Below are positions 30,083 to 35,291 of a DNA stretch of 35,291 bases, one piece after another. Position 1 is the first letter of the stretch. Each line of letters begins with the position of its first letter. Source of the stretch: Clostridia bacterium DTU030 (lineage in GTDB: Bacteria; Bacillota; DTU030); assembly GCA_001513125.1 (NCBI GenBank), contig LFSN01000098.1:8353-43643 (forward strand), given 5' to 3'. Below the pieces are notes generated by a model, which was given only the letters and a program-made list of their open reading frames with translations, was not told the DNA's origin and did not search any database. Position numbers and translations under genes: made by a program.

Positions 30083-30102
30083 TTATGTTCGCGCGGACAT
30101 AA
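30083..30102 (-). promoter_or_regulatory. Palindromic operator upstream of tupA (ModE-box-like)
   Basis: TTATGTTCGCGCGGACATAA is a palindrome with nine of ten half-site positions matching. TTATGT and ACATAA separated by eight bases resemble the half sites of ModE boxes. It lies 31-50 bases upstream of the tupA start and overlaps the probable promoter, so it is a good candidate site for the ModE-like protein encoded at the end of the operon. Confidence 0.65.
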
Positions 30103-30178
30103 CACTAGTTCTATTCGCCCTTTATGAATTTTTTCCTGCCGGGAAGATAAAACTTTACCGGGGGCAGGGGAGGCAGAA

Positions 30179-30224
30179 GGGCAAAAAAAGCCCGGGTAGG
30201 AAATTTACCCGGGCTTTTTTGCCC
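30179..30224. terminator. Bidirectional terminator downstream of the amidohydrolase gene
   Basis: GCCCGGGTA and TACCCGGGC arms are flanked by a run of A on one side and T on the other (then GGGC/GCCC), so the hairpin ends in a T-run on both strands. It terminates the minus-strand amidohydrolase gene, which ends just beside it. Confidence 0.9.
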
Positions 30225-30225
30225 A

Positions 30226-31407
30226 CTAGCTTACAGCCTTGCCCCCCTTGAAGACCAGGTGAACCCTGGTTACGGCGTCGATGTCCTCCAGGGGGTTGCC
30301 GTCGACGACCAGCAGGTCCGCCTGTTTGCCCGCCTCGACGGTCCCGATTTGGTCGCTGAGGCCCAGGAGCTCGGCGCCGTTCTTGGTTGCCGCCACGATG
30401 GCCTGCATGGGGGTCATGCCCTCCTGCACCATCAGCTTTAATTCATAAGTATTTTCGCCGTGTTCGTTGAAGGGAGTGCCGGAATCGGTCCCCATGGCGA
30501 TCTTGACTCCCATTTTCAGGGCCAGGCGGAAGCTGGCATTGTGGGTCTCAATGACCTTTTCCGTCTTGGATACGGCATAATCGGGGATACCGGCCTCCCG
30601 GCCCTTGGCCACAATCCAGTAGGGGGCCGCCAGGGTGGGGACCAGGTAGACATTGTTTTCAATCATCATTTCACAGGCCTCTTCGTCCAGATAAATCCCG
30701 TGCTCGATGGAGTCAATCCCGGCCCGAATAGCATTCTTAATGCCCGTCAGGCCCTGGGCGTGGGAGGCAGTAATCTTGCCCGCCTTTTTAGCCTCTTCGA
30801 CGGCAGCCCGCATTTCTTCCTCGGTCAGCTGGGGAGAGCCGGGCTCGACACCGGGGGTCATTACACCGCCGGTGGCCATAATCTTAATGACATCGACCCC
30901 GGCCTTGATTTCCTCCCGGGCCCCTTTGCGGGCTTCGTCGGGTCCGTCCACCTCCCGGCCGATCATCCAGCCGTGACCGCCGGTCATGGTAATCAGCCTG
31001 CCGCTGGCCATAATCCTCGGCCCCTGGGCCAGGCCCTGGGCAATGGCATCCCGCAGGTCCAGGTCAATGTGGTTCTTGCCCCCCATGTCCCGGATGGTGG
31101 TAACACCGGCCTTCAGGGTTTGGAGGGCTTTGCGGGCAGCCTTCAAGGTTGTTGTGGCATCGGAATCCTTGACCAGGCTGGCAAAGGGATCGCTGACGGG
31201 ATCCATGCAGATGTGGACATGGCAGTCGATGAGGCCGGGGAGGAGGGTTTTTCCCGTAAGGTCAATGGCCTCGGCAGCTCCGCTGGTATCAATTTCCCCG
31301 ACCCGGCCCACGGCCTTTATCTTGTCTTCCTCCACTACCACAAGGGCGTTTTCTATGGGTTCTTTCCCGCTGCCGTCGATGAGCAGCATTCCTTGTAAAA
31401 CTAACAT
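30226..31407 (-). CDS. Metal-dependent amidohydrolase (imidazolonepropionase/prolidase-like)
   Basis: A 393-residue amidohydrolase: 'LLPGLIDCHVHICMDP' (His-x-His metal site), 'VDVIKIMATGGVMTPG' (bridging Lys region), 'ITASHAQGLTGIKNAIRAGIDSIEHG' (two His) and 'VKIAMGTDSGTPF' (Asp), then the usual C-terminal 'VEAGKQADLLVVDGNPLEDI'. Such enzymes hydrolyse amide or peptide bonds, often X-Pro dipeptides or cyclic amides. The substrate is unknown. The ATG at 31407 has AGGAGTG about 11 bases upstream; a GTG at 31419 overlaps that site. It lies downstream of a membrane transporter gene on the same strand, suggesting uptake and cleavage of one compound. Confidence 0.87.
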   Translation of the reverse strand: MLVLQGMLLIDGSGKEPIENALVVVEEDKIKAVGRVGEIDTSGAAEAIDLTGKTLLPGLIDCHVHICMDPVSDPFASLVKDSDATTTLKAARKALQTLKAGVTTIRDMGGKNHIDLDLRDAIAQGLAQGPRIMASGRLITMTGGHGWMIGREVDGPDEARKGAREEIKAGVDVIKIMATGGVMTPGVEPGSPQLTEEEMRAAVEEAKKAGKITASHAQGLTGIKNAIRAGIDSIEHGIYLDEEACEMMIENNVYLVPTLAAPYWIVAKGREAGIPDYAVSKTEKVIETHNASFRLALKMGVKIAMGTDSGTPFNEHGENTYELKLMVQEGMTPMQAIVAATKNGAELLGLSDQIGTVEAGKQADLLVVDGNPLEDIDAVTRVHLVFKGGKAVS

Positions 31408-31447
31408 AGGGCGCAGCACTCCTTTAATCTATTATATTTAGGCAGAT

Positions 31448-31477
31448 GGGCAGCCCTTCAAAGAAGAAGGGCTGCCC
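31448..31477. repeat. Perfect 12-base hairpin between the transporter and amidohydrolase genes
   Basis: GGGCAGCCCTTC and GAAGGGCTGCCC flank a 6-base loop, with no T-run on either side. It may stabilise or process the shared minus-strand message, or set the expression ratio of the two genes. Confidence 0.6.
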
Positions 31478-31523
31478 GAAAGCTATCACTTCCGCTATCG
31501 CGGGAAAACTATTTCCCCTATCT

Positions 31524-32699
31524 TTAGAACCAGTTGGCAAAGAGGCCGGCCATGACAACTGAGGCGATGGTAACGGTTATAAATCCGGCGACCAGCATTT
31601 TGGGCAGGATGTGATCTAAGATCTGCTGCCTTTCCTCTTCATTGGTGGCAATGGCTTTGGCGGCCTCGTGGGAGAGGATGAAGGTGCCGGGGAAGCCGAA
31701 GAGGGCAGAGAGGCCGATGGCCGAAGCCATTTCCGGGGTAAGTCCTACCATACGACCCACCAGGGAAGAGGCGATGAAGATACCGATGGCACCTAAAATC
31801 AGGGTTCCTACCAGGGGTGCCAGGAGGCCTGCCAGCATTTCCGGCGTAGCCTGGTTCAGGTTAGTCATGATAATGGCCATAAGGGCGAGGATGGCTAAAC
31901 CAAAGGCGTTGGCCTTGGTTAGGGTATCAGTTTCCAGGAGACCGATTTCGGCAGCGATGATACCGAAGATCAGGGTCATAACATAGGGGTGAATGGGTAC
32001 TCCCGGTATGGCATTGGCCAGGGAGACTGCGGCGTAGGCCACAATGGCCGTCTTGGCAATCAGCACAAAGGAGGTCTGGTACTTCTCAGGCATGGGGGGC
32101 AGTCTAAACTTGAGGACACCATTGTCCATTTCTGCTTTCGGCTGCACTGCTGCTTCCACCTGGGTAAGTTCGCCTGCCACGACCCGCCTTGCTTCCCTGG
32201 TCAGGCAGAAGGAAGCCAGGGGATAGCCGACGAAGCCCTGGACAACTACCAGGAGGGTAGCCAGGACCGAGAGCTCGGTGAGGCCTCTGGCGGCCGCAGC
32301 TTCGGTCATGATAAGACCGGCCACCACACCGCCGGCAATGGGGGGAGCGGCGACGATAGCTATTTCCCGCCCGAAGAGGAGGGTGCCCCCGCCGTAGACC
32401 AGAATTCCGATCCCGACCAGGGCGGCCAGGGCGACCACCACGGTTCTCCACTGGTCCATGAGCTGGCGGATGTTCATCAGGGTACCCATGTGGGTGATGA
32501 GGACCCCGATCATCATGGCACCGAGGCCCTGGAGCTGGGCAATGGTGTTTAAATCATCGGGGAAGATAGTCCAGAAACCAACCAGATAAAAGACAGAGCC
32601 GACAAACAAGACTGAGATCAGTGATTTCGATTTGATCGAGATGATATCGCCGAGGGCGAAGATAGATGACACAATGGCAAAGGCTAACAATGGGTCCAT
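31524..32699 (-). CDS. Polytopic membrane protein, possibly GltS-like Na+/solute symporter
   Basis: A 391-residue protein with about ten to eleven hydrophobic helices. Two glycine-rich segments, 'IVAAPPIAGGVVAGLIMTEAAA' and 'GLTPEMASAIGLSALFGFPGTFILSHEA', occupy similar positions in the two halves, as in inverted-repeat symporters such as the glutamate:sodium (ESS/GltS) family. The central cytoplasmic loop (about residues 175-210) is charged. I cannot assign a substrate. It is transcribed with the amidohydrolase downstream, so the substrate may be the hydrolase's compound. Three AAGTGATA repeats lie ahead of it. Confidence 0.7.
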   Translation of the reverse strand: MDPLLAFAIVSSIFALGDIISIKSKSLISVLFVGSVFYLVGFWTIFPDDLNTIAQLQGLGAMMIGVLITHMGTLMNIRQLMDQWRTVVVALAALVGIGILVYGGGTLLFGREIAIVAAPPIAGGVVAGLIMTEAAAARGLTELSVLATLLVVVQGFVGYPLASFCLTREARRVVAGELTQVEAAVQPKAEMDNGVLKFRLPPMPEKYQTSFVLIAKTAIVAYAAVSLANAIPGVPIHPYVMTLIFGIIAAEIGLLETDTLTKANAFGLAILALMAIIMTNLNQATPEMLAGLLAPLVGTLILGAIGIFIASSLVGRMVGLTPEMASAIGLSALFGFPGTFILSHEAAKAIATNEEERQQILDHILPKMLVAGFITVTIASVVMAGLFANWF

Positions 32700-32724
32700 T
32701 TACTTTTCTCCTTTCTACATCTTA

Positions 32725-32754
32725 AAGTGATATAAGTGATAGGTGGAAGTGATA
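32725..32754 (-). promoter_or_regulatory. Three AAGTGATA direct repeats upstream of the transporter gene
   Basis: AAGTGATA occurs at 32725-32732, 32734-32741 and 32747-32754 (TATCACTT on the coding strand), 26-55 bases upstream of the start codon. Tandem, irregularly spaced repeats in the promoter region suggest a cooperative regulator-binding site. The surrounding 32700-32880 gap is AT-rich and holds no gene. Confidence 0.45.
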
Positions 32755-32880
32755 TTATTATGCCGAAAGCTTCCCCCTCCTCCCCCTTAAAAATAAAAAT
32801 TATTATCTAATTCAACGGAAAAAGAAAAAATCCTTCTTTTATTTTCTGTTTCCCAAAAGAATTTTTCCCCCTTTGTCAGC

Positions 32881-33075
32881 CTAGCCGGCGAAGAGGGATA
32901 AGATCAGTTCTGTCGGATTGGGCAGGGGGATACTGGCTATTACCAGGGAGGCGTAGAGGGTGGCAATTAGCCACAGGGCGGCAAAGGTCAGGAGTTCTCC
33001 CCGCCTTTCCTTTACCAGGAGGCGGGGAATTTCCAGGGCTGCGATTATAATCATGCCGAGCCAGAGAATAAACAT
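32881..33075 (-). CDS. Small two-helix membrane protein of the ger operon
   Basis: A 64-residue hydrophobic protein with two predicted membrane helices (residues about 2-20 and 28-48) joined by a basic loop 'PRLLVKERRGE'. It lies 14 bases downstream of gerAC with a GTAGGAGG ribosome site. Small membrane proteins are common as extra subunits of ger operons and are sometimes called GerD/GerX-like, but this one has no named family that I recognise. A role in germinant-receptor assembly is inferred from context alone. Confidence 0.7.
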   Translation of the reverse strand: MFILWLGMIIIAALEIPRLLVKERRGELLTFAALWLIATLYASLVIASIPLPNPTELILSLFAG

Positions 33076-33089
33076 CTTTGCCTCCTACC

Positions 33090-34274
33090 TCATGATTGGG
33101 GCCTTACCACCAGCCCTCCCCGCTGGATGACCACCCTTACGTCCACATTTACCTTCAGGTTGGGGAAGATTTCCTGCCAGCGGGGTTCCAACCTTTTCCA
33201 TTCCCTGGGGAGTTTGCGGTAGATGAGGTTGCCGAAGCCCAAAAAATCGCTCTCCAATTCCTGGGCCCGCCTTATCACCATGTCCACATCGTTCTTGATC
33301 ACCGTGGCCGTCCGCCGCTCCAGGGAGGCCAGCCTCTCCTTTACTGTAAACAGATCATCGGTTGATGGCTGGTCCTGGACCCGCCCCTGGGCCTCGATCT
33401 GGATGTCGATGGTGACATTATCCCCTTCCACCCGCGGTTTTATAATGCTCCGGGAGCGGAATATTTCTACCACCAGGGGGCGGCGGTCTGTGGGGGCCAT
33501 GACCACCAGGGAGGCCCGGTAGGTCCGCCCCCAGATCCAGTTCCAGCCGGCCGCCTCCCGCTCTTCGATCCAGCCCACCATCCTGTCCTTGACAAAGGCA
33601 GCGCCCCCCGAGAGTTTGGCCGGGTGGGTGGCACCGGTGCTGTCCCCCTTTTCCCCTGTAGCCCGCTCCTCGATACGGCTGATCATCATCTCAAAGCCGG
33701 GCCGGGACAGGGTGGCGATGAGCTCTCTAATTTCCCGGGCCGAGAAGAAGGTCCGCTCAAACATGGTGGTGACAATCTGCCGCCGCAGCCCCTGGCCGCT
33801 GGTTTCTTCCAGGGGAAATTCTGCTTCAAAGAGGGACCGCAGGTCCCCGTCCACCACTACCGGCCGGGCACTGAGGCGGAGCTGTCGCTCCAGCTCGAAG
33901 AGATCTAGTACCGGGGCGATCCCCTCCCGGGCCAGGTTCTCTCCCAGGGCCAGGATGCCGTTGTGGGCCCAGAATAGTTCCCGGCTGGTCTTTAGGGCCA
34001 GGTTCTGCCTGGCTTCAAAGGGGGTGTGGCCCTGGGCCTCCACCACCCAGAAGGGCTTCTTTTCCCCGCCGCCTCCGGATCCCTGGTCCTGGCTGCCCAG
34101 GACCAGGGGGTTGGCTACCTGGACAATAATCTGGTAAAGGCCCGTTTCCGGATGGAGATCAAAGCCGGTGGCAATGACAAAACCCAACAGCTCCGGATCC
34201 CGGCGATTCCAGCAGCCGGTAAGGAGGAGGGCCAAAAGGAGGAAGACTACCAGCAGGGGTCGCCAATTCTGCAC
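33090..34274 (-). CDS. gerAC: Ger(x)C-family spore germination lipoprotein
   Basis: A 394-residue GerAC/GerKC-type subunit of a nutrient germinant receptor. The signal peptide ends in the lipobox 'LLTGCW' (Cys21), followed by the family start 'NRRDPELLGFVIATGFDLHPETGLYQIIVQVANP'. The characteristic 'TSRELFWAHNGILALGENLA' and the C-terminal 'RRAQELESDFLGFGNLIYRKLPREW' are present. It is exported and anchored at the outer face of the spore inner membrane. The GTG start at 34274 follows the gerAB-type gene by 6 bases. It is direct evidence that the host forms endospores. Confidence 0.93.
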   Translation of the reverse strand: MQNWRPLLVVFLLLALLLTGCWNRRDPELLGFVIATGFDLHPETGLYQIIVQVANPLVLGSQDQGSGGGGEKKPFWVVEAQGHTPFEARQNLALKTSRELFWAHNGILALGENLAREGIAPVLDLFELERQLRLSARPVVVDGDLRSLFEAEFPLEETSGQGLRRQIVTTMFERTFFSAREIRELIATLSRPGFEMMISRIEERATGEKGDSTGATHPAKLSGGAAFVKDRMVGWIEEREAAGWNWIWGRTYRASLVVMAPTDRRPLVVEIFRSRSIIKPRVEGDNVTIDIQIEAQGRVQDQPSTDDLFTVKERLASLERRTATVIKNDVDMVIRRAQELESDFLGFGNLIYRKLPREWKRLEPRWQEIFPNLKVNVDVRVVIQRGGLVVRPQS

Positions 34275-34280
34275 CGCCTC

Positions 34281-35291
34281 CTACCTCCTTTGCCTGAACC
34301 CAAAAGAGAGCTGCCGAACCAGATAGGCCAGCCAGGGGGGGATCAGGCCCAGGAGAAACCAGCCCAGGATGTAGGGACCGATGTTGCCTGGGCGGAAGAA
34401 GGTCAGCACCTGGAAGATGTCCTCATAGGCATGGAGGGCAAAGGTCCCCTGGATAACCGCCATGGGAAAGACCAGGGGGCGGTAATCGGCCAGGCCCAAA
34501 AGCTGGGCCAGTCCCCGGGCACCGGAATAGAGGATGACGGCTATGCCCACAAAGACGCCGAAGCCCCAGGCAAAGATGATGGCCGCCTCCACCCGCTGGA
34601 GGTACTCGCTGATCTCAATGGCCCTGGTCATGGTATAGAAGGGAAAGGGGGAGCGGGAGACAAAATCTGGGCCCAGCACACCTACGGTGATGAGGGTCGT
34701 CACCAGGAGGGTGAAACCGGCCCCCGCCATGGCCCAGAGGGCAGTCCTGGTGGCCAGCCGGGGACTGGTGAGGTTGGGGAGCAGGATGGTTAAAACCAAA
34801 AGCTGGGCTCCCACGGCCACGGGGGTTATGGTGGCCTGCAGCACCGGTCCCAGGCCCCGGGCCAGGACCGGCTCCAGGTTCAGGGTCCGGAACTCCGGCA
34901 GGGGCAGGAGGAGGCTGATGGCCAGTATGAAGACAAAGAGGGGAAAGAATACATCGGCCAGCCGGCCCAGGACTTCAATTCCCTCCCGGGCACCGATGGC
35001 AGATATGATGACCATAGTACCGATTATAAAGGGCAGGGGGGTTTCCGTCAAGAAACTGGTTACCAGCATTTCCCCGTAAATGCGGGTATCGGTGGCCGCT
35101 ATGGTCAGGAGGGCCCAGAGGACGACCAGGGCCGGGATTTTCCCCAGCCAGGGCCCCAGGAGCTCCTGGCTGTACTGGACCAAGCTCTGTTCCGGGAAGC
35201 GGGTACCCAGGCCGGCCACCAGGAAGGCGATGCCGGCGGTGCCGAAGAAGGTGAGGAGGGCGGCCAGCCAGGCATCCTGGGCGGCATCGGC
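34281..35291 (-). CDS. gerAB: GerAB-family spore germination permease (5' end cut by window edge)
   Basis: A membrane protein of the amino-acid-permease-like GerAB/GerKB family, open at the window edge. The reading frame continues through position 35291, 24 codons beyond the first in-frame GTG at 35219, with 'QDAWLAALLTFFGTAGIAFLVAGLGTRFPEQSLVQY' typical of helix 1-2 in this family. Ten helices are expected and about nine are visible. It forms the germinant-binding subunit with GerAA and GerAC. The gerAA gene should lie just beyond the window. The C-terminus 'LVRQLSFGFRQRR' is usual. Confidence 0.9.
   Translation of the reverse strand, partial: ADAAQDAWLAALLTFFGTAGIAFLVAGLGTRFPEQSLVQYSQELLGPWLGKIPALVVLWALLTIAATDTRIYGEMLVTSFLTETPLPFIIGTMVIISAIGAREGIEVLGRLADVFFPLFVFILAISLLLPLPEFRTLNLEPVLARGLGPVLQATITPVAVGAQLLVLTILLPNLTSPRLATRTALWAMAGAGFTLLVTTLITVGVLGPDFVSRSPFPFYTMTRAIEISEYLQRVEAAIIFAWGFGVFVGIAVILYSGARGLAQLLGLADYRPLVFPMAVIQGTFALHAYEDIFQVLTFFRPGNIGPYILGWFLLGLIPPWLAYLVRQLSFGFRQRR

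Noticed and set aside
30460-31398. Plus-strand open frame of 312 codons opposite the amidohydrolase
   Set aside because: It is an antisense shadow of a gene with intact metal-site motifs.

Overview
The window looks like chromosome of an endospore-forming, Gram-positive anaerobe (Bacillota), probably related to the Moorella/Desulfotomaculum lineages. The evidence is the ger spore-germination operon at the right end, consensus sigma-A promoters, strong AGGAGG-type ribosome sites, frequent GTG/TTG starts, an FMN riboswitch with an ECF S-component, a tungstate (Tup) transporter and GC-rich third codon positions. The taxonomic placement is inference.

Left third (1-14.8 kb), the most remarkable part. 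A tightly packed plus-strand operon encodes an archaeal-type C1 pathway: formylmethanofuran dehydrogenase subunits D, B, A and C, formylmethanofuran:H4MPT formyltransferase (Ftr) and methenyl-H4MPT cyclohydrolase (Mch). It runs on into cofactor genes: a RimK/MptN-like ATP-grasp ligase, a CitG-like protein, GTP cyclohydrolase FolE2/MptA, an archaeal-type DUF1464 ASKHA protein, FolB and FolK. Facing it on the minus strand are a dmrB/afpA-like flavoprotein and an archaeal-type dihydropteroate synthase-like protein, followed by an AT-richer hicAB toxin-antitoxin pair. Further on are a DUF5320 protein and a metallo-beta-lactamase-fold protein of the MJ0301-like type. FmdB keeps its [4Fe-4S] cysteines and the metal-ligand cysteine, and FmdD is present. 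This therefore looks like a redox-active W/Mo enzyme, not the hydrolytic Fhc version of aerobic methylotrophs. No Mtd/MtdB, Mer, Fae or beta-RFAP synthase gene is in the window.

Middle (14.8-22 kb). A Fur-box-controlled feoAB operon ends in a small zinc-ribbon gene. It is followed by an FMN riboswitch controlling a RibU-like riboflavin S-component. Next comes a 0.5-kb intergenic stretch with a canonical sigma-54 promoter in front of a decayed FGGY sugar kinase. An intact FGGY kinase faces the decayed one.

Right (22-35.3 kb). A SAM methyltransferase and a YkoF/MTH1187-like protein are followed by a nitrilase/aminotransferase pair, a ZIP metal transporter and a class-III aminotransferase with its own promoter and operator. 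On the minus strand lie tupABC plus a ModE-like regulator with a 20-bp palindromic operator, an amidohydrolase, a GltS-like membrane protein, and the gerAB-gerAC-small membrane protein operon, which runs off the window end. The tungstate uptake system fits the metal need of the formylmethanofuran dehydrogenase, though many clostridial tungsten enzymes could also explain it.
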